Counted from the first letter of the stretch, positions 34,901 to 46,442 are shown. The stretch is DNA of 64,000 nucleotides from Siphonodentalium dalli (GCA_032622095.1 CP136067.1:182126556-182190555), one strand, 5' to 3'. Program-made: numbers and translations. Notes: generated by a model not told the origin, from the sequence alone.

Positions 34901-35783
34901 GCAATTTGAATTTGTTTAGGGATTGAAATGGACTGATACCAAAGAAATAACAAGTGTAATGTCTCCAATGCAGATTAGTCAACTTTACGCATCAACTACA
35001 ACGTCTAAACGAATAATGACGAAACACAGAATTTTCTATAAAATTTTCAGCCATTTTTACTGCCATCATAAACCATAGTAACCATTTCAGGCACAAGTGC
35101 GGTTGCATTTGTTCGGTAATATTTCCACTGGCTTAAATCCTTCAGATCTGTTCATTTCATGTTATAATATGACTAGAAACCGAAAGTAAATTGTTCGATG
35201 ATATAGCATACTACATTCTTTAAACAAAATTAGGAATTGGAAGTAGCCGAAAACAAATGAACAACACATATCACCGCCCAAATAACCGTAGAACATGAAT
35301 AGTAGGAAAACAAACAACAATTTATCGTCAGTTCCACACAATAGAAGCGGATATAGAAGATATGGGTGAAAATGTGTCTATTTTCCAATTCATGTCACTT
35401 AACTGTAAAATGTAGTACACAGTAATAGCATACCAATAATGTATACTGTCCACAACAAAATGGATTAAACCTACTTAGTTCATATTTTGTACAACATCGG
35501 CAATGTTGGACGCCATCTTTGATTCTATGAAATGCTCAAGGGTGTGAACTCCACACCCATCCAGAAATTGAGGCACATACCATCCAGATTCACCATCCGC
35601 TGAGAAAAAAAACTTTAACAGAGAATTTGTACTTACCGCTAAAAATGGCCCTTTGCTTCTGGACTTGTAATCGGGTAACACATTTTATTTATTCCCAATC
35701 AAATTATCCATGTTCATCAGCATGTTGATCAGTCTGATTCATGATAATTTTTCGGGTAGTAACTATATACGTTGTCGTGGCAG

Positions 35784-36180
35784 GGGGGGGGGGGTTCCGG
35801 GCACGTATGCCGGGGTGGGTGGGTGGTCGATAGGACCAACAAACAATTGTTTCCGCAACTCAAAAATATTTTTCCTGCATGTCTTTTTGACTGTTTTTGC
35901 AATGAGTTTGGCTTAAAACACATCTGTATGTCAATATTAACATAAATGACAAATGTCATGATGATCAGACAAACAGTATAGCCTGTAGCCCATGCTACTG
36001 GATTGATTTTTGAAATCCAAGATGTTTTTTTTTTACCGAATGACCCCAAAATGACTTGTTCCTATTTACATGTCAATGTTAACATCCATGACTAATAGTA
36101 TGCACAGAAATTCATATACAGCTGTTTACAGTGAATTCCCCCCCCCCCCGGAAATCTCTGTTTTAGTGTTAAAAGGGGGG
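35784..36180. other. Intergenic with G and C homopolymers
   Basis: A run of 12 G near 35785 and a run of 10 C near 36138 flank otherwise unremarkable sequence. CTTGTTCCTATTTACATGTC and GTTGGGTGGGTCC-like G-rich sequence occur, but no gene is supported. The overlapping plus and minus frames across 36070-36411 have no domain. Confidence 0.5.
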
Positions 36181-36414
36181 TGGGTGTCCAAAAATGGTCG
36201 GAAAAAACTGTCGAAAACGAAAACAAAATTGGGTGGGTCCCAACAAGGGTCGAAAGTCAAAACTCAGCATACGTGCCCTGCAATTTTTTTCCGACTCCCC
36301 CCTGGTCGTGGACGATTTTCCGAAAATTGGGCAAATGCAAAACGCGGCACGAATTTTGAGCGTTCTGTCGAGTGATACAAAAACATGAGTACGGCTGAAA
36401 TGCAATGACATAAG

Positions 36415-36565
36415 TACAGTAATGCCCTAAGTAATCGACCCCTTAACCACAGCAGAATTATGGGTAACTTTTCAGGATTTAGTCGTAAATATGGCTTGTT
36501 GCCATTCATAGGAAAGCTCTCCCCGAGAGCTTTCCGATGAATGGCAACAAGCCATATTTATGGAA
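36415..36565. mobile_element. Palindromic element, truncated copy of 18566-18795
   Basis: ACAGTAATGCCCTAAGTAAT...CTTAACCACAGCAGAATTAT and the inner ATGGCTTGTTGCCATTCAT match the full copy. The right arm stops after GCAACAAGCCATATTTATGG, so the outer part is missing. Confidence 0.85.
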
Positions 36566-36803
36566 ATTTTATGAATTGATAACAAAAATGTCAAGGATTA
36601 GGCAGGAAATATTGGGCCTTCAATTAAGTTAAACATTTACATGTTGCCACCCGCTGGCTTGTTCTATTAATTTAATGTAAAAATAAATTAAGAACTCCAA
36701 TGCATGATGATGTCTACATGAACAAATATATCACAAACTGACCACACGTCTCATTTAAGCTAGAATATACTGGCCGGTTGGATGTATTCATAGAGACATC
36801 ATT

Positions 36804-39715
36804 TTGTTCAATATGAATCCGCCTGATTTTGTAAAAGCAAATTCAGAACATGTCGCAAAAAAGTCAAAAACACAATGTGCAGCCATCAACTGCTTTAACG
36901 CCAGGTACAATAATGCAAAGAAAGAAAACGACTGTGATGGTGGAGAGTGCTCATTCTTCCGGTTTCCAAAAGAGAAGGCGAGGTAATTATAACTAGATAT
37001 ATGTACAACAGTCATTGTGTTGATTGTGATTTAATGTGACAGAATTTATCTCCTATATATAGTAATGGAACGAGTAGTCTCACATTGATAGAACTACACA
37101 GGAGTTGGAAACATCATAATAACCCATTATGTTTCTTCGAGGCATAAATAATACGTTTCTGAGTACTAATTGTTCTTCGATTCTCTTAAATTAGAGCTGT
37201 CGTCCTATTTGAATGTTTTTTTTAAGTAATGTCACTGAATTTGTATTAGTATATATTACTTGCAAAACTTAACATACAATATGTATGCGTAGTGTGCTCT
37301 AAACGTGAATTAACACAGGCACATATCATATACGAAACATATCATGTAATCGAGCATGTTCTTGTCTTTCAGGTGGGATATCTGGGTGCAGTTTTCCAGA
37401 TTGGATAGTCTCAAAGGGAAATCTCCAGAACACCTGTACTATATAATTCACGTCTGTGTGCAGCTCATTTTGAAGACTCTATGTTTATGAATGCTCAGAA
37501 AAAAATCGCTGATATCTAGTGCTCTACCGACTGTGTTTAATGTCCCAAACCCACCACCAAATATAACACCAAAACGCTGGATGATACAGCGACACAATGA
37601 GGTTGATATGAAAATGAAGCTTACGTCAGCTGAGATCAGTGGTCAAGATCAGATTAATGTTGTTCCATCTCCACATGGAACTAAGATTCGACAACAACTG
37701 AATCGAGAACGTGTTCGCTTACATCGTCTCCGTAAAAAAATTAAGGTGACAACAAAATTGAGCAAGAAATCCAGACTAGACAGAGTCCTCGCAGAGCTCC
37801 ATGAGATTCTACCAGATAGTGCGTTCAATTTCATAAAATCTCAACTGCTAATGTCAGGTCGAAAGAACAAGGGACGTCGATGGAATAACTCAGACAAGAT
37901 TCTCACACTTTCCTAATTTATCAGAGCCCCAAAACATACAGATTTATGTCTAGAATATTTGTTCAAGCGATTGTTCGCTCATTGAATCGTTGGGTGCAGT
38001 CCACTGGTGATCATGCTGCATTTCCTGACCACCTATTTGATGTGTTGAAGAAGAAGTTTGATGTAATGTCCGAAACAGAGAGATTCTGTGCTAATGTGTT
38101 TGATGAAATGAGCATAAAGAAACGTTTAAAATATGACAAAAATGCTGACAGAATAATTGGATTGGAGGATTATGGAACTCAACTTGGACAATCAGCAAGA
38201 GAAGCTGACCATGCTCTGGTGTTCACGGTAAGAGGTCTCGTTCAGAAGTGGAAACAACCAATAGCGTATTTCTTTTCGTGTAGCACCACACCCACGGATA
38301 TTTTGAGGACGCTTCTGTTTGAAGCTATAGATAAAGTGTCATCTGCTGGAAGTGTGGTTAAATGTGTTGTATGTGATTTGGGATCATCAAATAGATCTTT
38401 GTTTAAAAAATGGGTATCTCATGTGATAATCCATCATTCACAAGAAACGGACAGAAGGTGTTCTGCATGTTCGACCCGCCTCACCTCATCAGGTGCACAC
38501 GCCATAATTTTATGAAATATGACTTCCAGATTGGGGAAGACATAATCAAGTGGTGTCATGTCAAAAATTATTATGACCGTGACTCACGGTTACCCATTCG
38601 GATGTGTCCCAAAATTGGGACGAAACACATGGTGCTGACAATTTTTTCGAAAATGCGCGTTTATCTGGCGACACAAGTGCTAAGCCAAACAGTTGCAGCG
38701 GCAATGTTCACATACGTTTCTCGTGGAGCCCTCCCCATGGCAGCCAAAGCAACAGCTGAGTTCATAAAAAAGTTTGATATGCTGTTTGATTCATTCAATT
38801 CAAGACAAATGGTTTGTAAGTTGAAACCCCATAAAGCTGCTATAACAACTGGATCAGTTCATATAGATTTTCTGAATGATTGCAAGACATGGATCTGGAA
38901 CATGAAGCCACTTGGTGCTAAAAACGAGCTATATTTTTTGAATGGATGGAAAGTGTCGATCCCATGTGTCTTAGAGTTATTGGAAGATCTTTCAAGTAAA
39001 GGACTTAAATATCTGTTGACGAATAGACTCAACCAGGATTGCTTGGAAAATCAGTTCTCTGTAATCCGTTCTGCTGGAGGATTCCGTGACAATCCTGAAG
39101 ATGACCATTTTGCCAACGCGTTTAGAAAGTGTTTCGTCACTGCTGCACTAAAGCCACTGAAAACTGCAAACGGCATCGATGACTCAGACAGCATCCTGGC
39201 CACCATTTATCAGGTGTAACCAAGAAATGCACCGAAATCACAAGTTGAAGACTTCACTGTTCCTCCGGAAACATCTCAGGAAATTGTCACGGGAATTAGT
39301 GACCGTATGGCATCACTACCGTTGAGCAACACTCTGCTGTATATTGCCGGATATTGTATTGCAAAGGCAGTTAAAGGGCATCCTAACTGCATTTGCTACG
39401 AACCTCTAATTGAACAGTCAGGAGATTGCCGATGGAGATAAGAAGAAATGGAAAGCCCTAGCCAAGAAAAAGGGAATATATGGAGGGCTGACCATCCCAA
39501 GTGAAGGAGCAATCACAAAATTTGTTTTCTTGGAAAGTATTTTCCTGAAGCTATTTCCAAATGTATTATACCAAGGGAAAATACGTTTGCGACTAACAAA
39601 TTCCATGAATAGCGCAGAAGAACTCCAGTTTCAATGCTGCTCTTCTTTAAATAGAAAGATCATTGACATTTTTCTGACATTAAGAATATATGCAGCACTA
39701 AAATTCCTAAATCAG
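36804..39715 (+). pseudogene. THAP9/P-element-like transposase, decayed
   Basis: Exon 1 (36804-36982) gives the THAP start CAAINCFNARYN and FFRFPKEKAR. GT at 36983 and CTTGTCTTTCAG ending 37372 bound an intron. Exon 2 begins WDIWVQFSRLDSLKG, with the second zinc pair in LCAAHFEDSMF and the AVPTIF-like ALPTVFNVPNPP. A basic coiled-coil (QQLNRERVRLHRLRKKIK) follows, then the RNase-H-like core DRIIGLEDYGTQ, VVCDLGSSNRSLF, CMFDPPHLIRCTRHNF and LTNRLNQDCLENQFSVIR, which carry the expected acidic positions. The C-terminus includes YIAGYCIAKAV and GGLTIPSEGA. Frameshifts occur near 37445, 37500, 37914, 38405 and 39430, with a stop at 39217-39219. Two lie in A runs. Related to Drosophila P element and vertebrate THAP9. 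Confidence 0.9.
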
Positions 39716-39719
39716 GACA

Positions 39720-40119
39720 TTAACCCTTTACCCAACAAACCGGCCAAAACCGGCCAAATAAAGCTTCAACAGCCTAAAATATCTTCGGTCTGTCTCAATA
39801 GAACCATACAAATATGGATATCATTGGACCGGCTCCTTGACCACATTGTGATAGTTACAGTTATGCCCTGTGCCAATGCATTCTCTTATATATGCGAGTC
39901 GACCATAGGTCGCCTCGCATATATAAGAGAATGCATTGGCCTAAAAAAAATCTTTTTTTAACACTTTTTACCATTTTTTCTTACATTCTTTAACAATTTT
40001 ATAATTTTTAATGTGTTAAGCCAATGCATTCTCTTATATATGCGAGGCGACCTATGGTCGACTCGCATATATAAGAGAATGCATTGGCACAGGGCCGTTC
40101 TGTTGGGTAAAGGGTTAAA
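39720..40119. mobile_element. Double-hairpin element C
   Basis: Ends are TTAACCCTTTACCCAACA at 39720 and its complement TGTTGGGTAAAGGGTTAA ending 40118. Inside are two full 69-bp hairpins in inverted orientation (39872-39940 and 40020-40088) separated by 79 bp of AT-rich DNA. The outward flanks of both hairpins read CCCTGTGCC and GGCACAGGG. It lies directly after the P-element-like C-terminus. Confidence 0.9.
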
Positions 40120-40429
40120 TCAACCAAAGGCAAACGTAAGAACAGAAAACTCCTGAAAGTAGCCATCTTTAACTTTGTGAGTAATTTGTATTCATATTCC
40201 AATAACACCCTTGCATGATAGTCAATACTAAATCGATTATGTGTTAGTAATATCAATGTATATCAGGCAAACGGCCTGAGTTTTATCATAATTATACAGA
40301 TCCAGCAATACCTGCTAGCAGACCAACCCTCTCTACGGACAGCTGGCGCGGCTAAAAAGTAATTACTATAGATCTGTATCAGAGTCTTATCCCGTTTACA
40401 ATATCACTGGTTCACACTTACTAAAGTTA
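40120..40429. other. Intergenic, nothing supported
   Basis: The minus frame 40008-40256 begins in the hairpin and is not a gene. Confidence 0.5.
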
Positions 40430-40690
40430 TCATTCTGAAACGAAAATTGAGTGAAAATTCCAACAAAAAGGGCCATAACAGTAAACTGGATAAAATTGGC
40501 GGGTGGAACCCTAATTCGAACTTGCCTGTATTTGGCCGTAGTAAACCCACATAACATAATTCATTGCATACAGCTGAGACTATCTAAGGTTATCATCCTG
40601 AAACCAAAAGCGAACGGACAGCCATACGGATATATGACGGACAGATATATACCGATAACATAATATACGTCCCGTTTCTTAAAAAACATG
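40430..40690. repeat. GGAC-type dispersed repeat (copy 3)
   Basis: TCACACTTACTAAAGTTATC, AAGGGCCATAACAGTAAACT, AACCCTAATTCGAACTTGCC and the end CCGATAACATAATATACGTC follow the same order as copies 1 and 2. The GGAC microsatellite is reduced to GAACGGACAGCCATACGG. Confidence 0.65.
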
Positions 40691-40799
40691 TCGAGGACAA
40701 ATACTTGTGGGCATTCTCGGAACATTTATTCAAGTCAAAGTTATTACTTATAGAATGTAATCTTCCCTGTCGACCATTGAAGAGCGTTCTATGTTGATC

Positions 40800-41320
40800 T
40801 TTTGAAATACCGTTCCTCGTTAGATCATGCCATGAATCAATACACTGTCTAACGCCCGTAGATATCATATTTCATCAGTACAAAACCTTGAAACTTTTTG
40901 AAGTAGTCGAAAAATAACACGGAGAATATATTTCTTAGTTATTATCTGTTCCTTAATAATGTACTTCACTGTAGGTGAATGTCCCAATTAAAAATTGCAT
41001 GATTTAAGAGAATTTGTGAGCGATTTCGCTTTGCGTCGCTTACAATTATCAAATTTCTCCTGGACAATTAATTCGATGTTTATTGCGATATCGGCTCACA
41101 ATATTCACAGAAAAGCATGCAATTTTTAGTTGGGACAGTCACCTACAGTGAAGTACTTTATTAAGGAACAGATAACAACAAAGAAATAAATGTTTCGGCT
41201 TTATAAGGTTCCCTGTCAAAACTTCAAAAAGTTCCCAGGTTTTGTACTGGTGGAATATGATCTCTACGGGTGTTAGACAAGAGTAGAGATTCATGGCATG
41301 ATCTATACGTTCCTCGTATT
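40800..41320. mobile_element. Foldback with two-layer inverted arms
   Basis: Outer arms: CATGCCATGAATCAATACA...GTACAAAACCTTGAAACTTT (about 40830-40900) versus AACTTC...GGTTTTGTACTGGTGG...ATTCATGGCATGATCTA (41215-41310). Inner arms: TTATCTGTTCCTTAATAATG and TAGGTGAATGTCCCAATTAA mirrored at 41110-41190. A partial third copy of the outer arm is at 50215-50290. Confidence 0.8.
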
Positions 41321-41681
41321 ATATAGAAATAAAGAACGTTTGTGCGGAAAACTTATAAATCACCAATACCTGCGTGTACCATTGTACCTACACATCAGGA
41401 TCCCGTTTTATAAAAGTACGCGCGAACTCTGGCAAGCATAATGCACCTTGGGCTATTGTGGTCATTAGGCGCGCCACACAAATACCACCGCTGAAGAAAA
41501 AAAAACATGTTGACCCCATATGATCGAGTAAACCAATAAACGTAACAGCTGGCCTTACATACTCAGCCCGCCCGCCAACTCAGGTCTAGTATACTACGAC
41601 CCGACTCTAATTTCTTTATGAGTACTACCGCGGATTCTTGCGTACAGCCCCAGTGCATGTGTCCTGACCTATAGTAAACAA

Positions 41682-41830
41682 ACCGACCGGTCGGGTATAT
41701 AAGTCTGCACGTATGGCCTCAGAGCCACACATGCTGGGATACTCTGCGCGAGTTCGACGATTCATACTTGACCGGACTCGACAATATTTTTAACTTTCTT
41801 TCGTTAAAAGCACGACCTTTTCAATAATTG
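41682..41830 (+). promoter_or_regulatory. Candidate core promoter and first exon
   Basis: A perfect 12-bp palindrome CCGACCGGTCGG (41682-41693) sits directly before TATATAAG (41696-41703), a good TATA box. About 125 bp downstream is a strong splice-donor-like GTAAGTAC at 41830. The stretch between is CpG-richer than its surroundings. No coding exon can be tied to it, so this may be a real promoter, a retroelement end or chance. Confidence 0.3.
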
Positions 41831-42140
41831 TAAGTACTTTAGTCGCGTATCTTTCGGCATTAACATTCTTTTTCTTTAGTTTAATTTTTTTTTTAAATTT
41901 TTTTATAGCGCATTTGTACAATACATCTACTTGTTTATGATCGACTTGTAATATAGTCAGTCATATCAACTTTAACTGTACAAGTTAGGGCAACCAGCTA
42001 ATAACAGTCTCTTGTCTGCGGAAGGGTTAAATTTAATATTTTTGTTTGCCATTATAATTTTCTTTCAAATTATACGAATCGAGATCTTGTAACTGTCTGG
42101 TGACAATTTTTTGTATTTTATTTGAATATTTATTATCATA
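41831..42140. other. Intergenic, nothing supported
   Basis: AT-rich sequence between the candidate promoter and double-hairpin element D. Confidence 0.4.
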
Positions 42141-42579
42141 TGTGACCCGCCATATCAAATCCAGTCGTAAGTCGGGATTTTTTTTACCCTGTGCCAATGC
42201 ATTCTCTTATATGCGAGTCGACCATAGGTCGCCTCGCATATATAAGAGAATGCATTGGCCTAACAATTTTTTATCATTTTTTTTAAATAAATGTTTCAAA
42301 ATAAAAAACATCCATCACCCTGCAGGCAGCCCCACACATATATAGAAGCATATAGAAGAGTGTCGTCTGCTCATGTTTGTCTGGGGCTCTGTATGGGTGA
42401 AATTTTAAAATTGTTAAAGAATACAAGAAAAAATTATTAAAATTGTAAAAAATTGTTAGGCCAATGTATTCTCTTATATATGCGAGGCGACCTATGGTCG
42501 ACTCGCATATATAAGAGAATGCATTGGCACAGGGTAAAACAATCCCGACTTATGACTGGATTTGATATGGCGGGTCACA
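42141..42579. mobile_element. Double-hairpin element D, complete
   Basis: TIRs of about 50 bp: TGTGACCCGCCATATCAAAT...CCAGTCGTAAGTCGGGATT, mirrored to GGCGGGTCACA at 42579. Immediately inside are hairpin 1 (42192-42259) and hairpin 2 (42460-42528), reverse complements of each other. Between them is an AT-rich spacer holding a third inverted pair, AGCCCCACACATAT...GTTTGTCTGGGGCT. It is the most complete member and defines the structure: TIR, hairpin, spacer, hairpin, TIR. Confidence 0.95.
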
Positions 42580-43204
42580 TATTTAACAGCACGCAACTGC
42601 CAGTTATGCGTTTCCTTTTAAGAAAATAACCAGATCTAACTTAGGAGCCCATAAAGGTGTGGTATTGAAGGTCAACTTCAAAATATAATTTTTACCACAT
42701 TTTAACTGTTTGGTAGACACGCCCATGTGTGAGACAAACACCTGCAATAAAGAGCGTCATACATGCATTTGGCTTAATAGCGGAAAATATTATAGAGCAT
42801 TCTCACTTGTTGTTATATATTGTTTACAGTATACCACCTGATTAAGTGTTATGCTGTTTTGGGGATTTAATGTTGTTTTACGAATTACATTGATTGCAAG
42901 TAATTTTTATTTTTATTTCCAATGTGAGAAGAAAATTGTCTTTGGGTTTAATTTTTTTTATTAATGTGATGTCAATCCTGATGAATCATCTTCAAACATT
43001 TATAAATAATCGAACTAGATTTACAACATATTTGTTCTGCTTAATAATAGCCAGTTGTTCTGGAAGCCGATGGTATCGTTCTATATGATCCATACGATTA
43101 TATCAGTCATGCACCCACATCCCATGGATCATTTAATGAAAAAATGTCAGTCCAAGTATAACATTCATTATTTGGTTTTGAAAAAATAACTTCGAAGATC
43201 ATGT
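42580..43204. other. Intergenic, nothing supported
   Basis: No supported gene or repeat. The 64-aa frame at 42894-43088 lacks any recognisable feature. Confidence 0.5.
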
Positions 43205-43735
43205 CTGGCTGAGTGAACTCATTACCTGAGTGAACTCATTACCTGAGTGAACTCATTACCTGAGTGAACTCATTACCTGCTCACATCATTACCTGCTCAC
43301 ATCATTACCTGCTCACATCATTACCTGCTCACATGAGTGAACTCATTACCTGCTCACATCATTACCTGCTCACACCATTACCTGCTCACATCATTACCTG
43401 CTCACATCAATTACCTGCTCACATCAATTACCTGCTCACATCAATTACCTGCTCACATCAATTACCTGCTCACATCAATTGCCTGCTCACATCAATTACC
43501 TGCTCACATCAATTGGTCCTGTGAGAATGTTGGCTGAGTGAACTCATTACCTGCTCACATCAATTGGTCCTGTGAGAATGTTGGCTGAGTGAACTCATTA
43601 CCTGCTCACATCAATTGGTCCTGTGAGAATGTTGGCTGAGTGAACTCATTACCTGCTCACGTCAAATGGTCCTGTGAGAATGTTGGCTGAGTGAACTCAT
43701 TACCTGCTCACATCAATTGGTCCTGTGAGAATGTT
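43205..43735. repeat. 17-bp minisatellite with 51-bp higher-order unit
   Basis: Three zones in one array. First, GAGTGAACTCATTACCT (17 bp) in three copies from 43211. Then GCTCACATCAATTACCT (17 bp, or 16 bp when one A is missing) in about fourteen copies. Then five copies of a 51-bp unit that equals three 17-mers: TGGTCCTGTGAGAATGT, TGGCTGAGTGAACTCAT and TACCTGCTCACATCAAT. The open frames across it are repeat artefacts. Confidence 0.95.
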
Positions 43736-43979
43736 GTTGCCTACTAGCAATTTCAACAATACTTTTTGCTGTGTTGTTTATATCAAAATGATCATAAGTG
43801 TTATCTCAATAAAGGCCCATTTGCAATAATATGTGCAGCCATTGTTGTAACATTATCATATATGCAGTGTCTTGCATTATTCACATCTGGTAATTAACAA
43901 CCACGATCATATCAATTAAGAGAAAAAACTTTACTTTTACTTAACCCCATAGCATTGTCACACCAACATCGGAGCTAAA

Positions 43980-44190
43980 TCAGCAGGACCCACCAATATG
44001 AGCTTCCAATGCTTGGCTCATTTTCAATACACGTTGATCTACCATATTCCATGGGACCATGACTACACTATTATCGCTTACGGCTGAAAGGTTTGAAAAA
44101 AATTGTAACCAAAAAAAAAATGACTACCTGCCTGTCTGGAAAATTATCCCAACGTTATCGGAAACAGAGAAGTTTTTTTGTTTTGGCCTT
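43980..44190. repeat. Dispersed repeat pair, member 1
   Basis: CAATGCTTGGCTCATTTTCA, ACCATATTCCATGGGACCAT, GCTTACGGCTGAAAGGTTT and TTATCGGAAACAGAGAAGTT match member 2 at 46735-46945 in order and orientation, with about 10 percent difference by eye. Confidence 0.85.
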
Positions 44191-44830
44191 AGTCCCCCTC
44201 CTCATTGAGTCAGCCAGCCCGGTATAGCTTCCGGATCCTATAGTCCCCCACTCAATCGGGAATCGTAGCCCCTGTGTCGGGGAAATCCTGGCGCCATCCA
44301 TACACCAACGTGAGGTTAGTTAGCAGGACCCACCTTCATAACATTAGGGACCAGCAGGTGAGGGTTAATTATATGGAAAATATATCGCCACGGCGCCCTC
44401 ATCGATGTACCAATATTTATGTGTGGGTGAGTGTATTCGACCCAAGGCCAGAGATAGCACAGGAAAGGTTCATATTAGTGCCTTATTTTCTAACTTATCA
44501 TCATGTAAATATGTTCATATTGGACGTAAATATTCACATATATAGGTTCATATTGCACTTATATTTTTTCTTCTGAAATAAGCACATATTGAAGTGAGTT
44601 TATACCCGTTATTCCGTTGAATGGTGCGGGCCGCTGATAAAATACATTATAAAGAGCGCGAATCTGGTGTCGTGTCGATGGAAAAGTTGATTAATTAGTG
44701 CCAATATGGGCTCATTTCGTATTGAAAATACTATATATACGGGATTATTTTGAACGCCGCGTTCTACGTCCATGCATAGAGCGTATTTTCCCCTCAACCT
44801 TACGCCCAAAATGGGCATAAAACGCGACGT
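44191..44830. other. Intergenic, nothing supported
   Basis: The 100-aa frame at 44274-44576 and a minus frame at 44609-44818 have no recognisable domain. Confidence 0.45.
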
Positions 44831-44941
44831 TTAAAGTGATGTGAAACACTCCGGTAGGGTGATCAAATAGATATGCAGAATAATCTTAAAGTGATGTGAA
44901 ACACTCCGGTAGGGTGATCAATTAGATATGCAGAATAATCT
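44831..44941. repeat. 55-bp tandem duplication
   Basis: TTAAAGTGATGTGAAACACT begins at 44831 and 44886. The copies differ at one or two bases (GATCAAATAG versus GATCAATTAG). Confidence 0.95.
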
Positions 44942-45234
44942 TGCTCAAATTCGTTATTTTTTTTTTCGAATATTAATCCAAATGGACAACACACATCGTC
45001 ATTCTTATATATTAATTAAGTGCAATGACTCCAGATGTCGAAATCGTTTGGATTAGTTTATCGCCGATTGTTGCGTTCCGAATTTGACATTTTCGTGATC
45101 TTTGTAGAATGATACATTCTCCAGGTTGGCCTGAGTATTAACTTATTAGTTTATCGCACTCGAGCAAGTCCATAATAAAATAAGCCCGTATATAGAAGTA
45201 TATATTTGAAGTTGCGAACTACAAATTCCCGTTC

Positions 45235-45330
45235 AATCGGCTAACTCCAAGCTGTAAATTGAGCGAAAACGTCAGTAAGTCCGTGGTTCGATTCCACTGT
45301 CAGTGACTTGGGGACGAACATCTACAATGT
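45235..45330 (+). mobile_element. Possible tRNA-like SINE head
   Basis: GTTCAATCGGCTAACTCC resembles a pol III box A, and 50 bp later GTGGTTCGATTCCAC resembles box B. The tRNA stems do not close and no clear tail is found, so this is at best a degraded SINE. The alternative is chance similarity. Confidence 0.35.
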
Positions 45331-46250
45331 ATTTCTGGACACACATAACCTGTTATGATATGTTCGGGATGCAAGAAAAAATCAAAATAATTTCGAAGCT
45401 CAATACAGTTTTATTGTGCGTCGATCGCCTTAGCATCGCTTCGCAAAATAAAACGTGTAAAAAAAAACATTATTAGGTCGGGTGAAATGATAAAGCTTGG
45501 TAGTGCTCAATATTTAGGACCAATAACAGTTCCATACTTATTTCATAAACTCATAGCAACCACCAGTGCACCGCAAGCGCCCGTGATTTTGTATACCTTA
45601 GGCGCAGGTGAATGGCGTCATATACTTTTTTTTCTACATGTATATCCATCAGTGATTTTTCAAAGATCGCGGGTATGGATTTTGGAGAAATTGTCACCTG
45701 ACTTCCGGTTAGGAACAGTGTGGATATTGCCAAAACGCGGAATCGGGAATGGAGCATCGCGATGAAAATGAAAGTGTAACTTACGAAGAATTCCAATGTG
45801 ATTTAGGCCTATTACTTTCATTCAGGACAATTTCGTTGGTTAGCTTAATGAAAACGAAAAATGAAGACGTCACGACACGGTTTCTGACGTCATTTTGGAT
45901 TTGTGGGCCAGAATACAGACAAGATTGCAGAATCCACGACACGTCTTATCAAGTTGTCATGTCGTCTTCGTCGTGACCACTGCATGGTGTTACATAAATT
46001 ATTCTTAGCATTATTTTGCCGATAAAAGGCAAATTGGAGGCACAGCATGGTTGCTCCACTACGTGTCACGTGCGATTCATATTAATTAGGACATAACAGT
46101 TACATGTTTGAAACTTGTCGTTGAGTCAATTAGAACGGCAAGATAAATCCTCTCCCGATATCAAAAACACACAATACCGCGACGTACATCACAAAATACC
46201 GTGACGTACATCACATGAATACCATGACACACATCACAGGAACAAGCCTT
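45331..46250. other. Intergenic, nothing supported
   Basis: Open frames 45487-45765, 45551-45796 and 45749-45976 overlap on both strands with no domain. Near 46170-46230 a short imperfect direct repeat (ACCG/ATGACGTACATCACA) occurs three times. Confidence 0.45.
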
Positions 46251-46251
46251 G

Positions 46252-46442
46252 AAATAGGGTGTCTGTCATTTGCAGAATGAGGTCCACAGAGGGTGAATTT
46301 AGTGATGCTACCCGGCATAGTGGGCTAGCATCACCAAATTCACCCTCTGTGGCTAGCTCGCTATGCGGGGGTAGCATCATTAAATTCACCCTCTGGGGAC
46401 CTCATTCTGCAAATGACAGACACCCTATTTCAAGGCTTGCAC
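46252..46442. mobile_element. Hairpin MITE, GCAGAATGAGGTCC type, copy 1
   Basis: AAGCCTTGAAATAGGGTGTC at the left is mirrored by GACACCCTATTTCAAGGCTT at the right, continuing through GTCATTTGCAGAATGAGGTC and AGAGGGTGAATTTAGTGATG. The centre holds a second inverted copy of TAGCATCACCAAATTCACCC. Related to 50075-50195 and to the palindrome core at 62.4-63.0 kb. Confidence 0.9.

Larger units (their letters stand above)
31430..35690. mobile_element. 4.3-kb foldback element
   Basis: The reverse complement of about 34900-35690 matches about 31430-32340. Shared landmarks, in order, include AAGTACAAATTCTCTGTTAA, CCCTTGAGCATTTC, AAGATGGCGTCCAACAT, TGAAATGAACAG, ACTATGGTTTATGATGGCAG and TGTCATTATGCG. 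Divergence is moderate. The left arm alone carries an internal 226-bp tandem duplication. The middle (32340-34900) has no recognisable gene and hosts a truncated double-hairpin element at 33845. It may be a decayed DNA transposon with long inverted ends. Confidence 0.75.

Noticed and set aside
43264-43537. Possible CRISPR-like array
   Set aside because: Units are contiguous 16-17-bp repeats without spacers, in a eukaryotic context.
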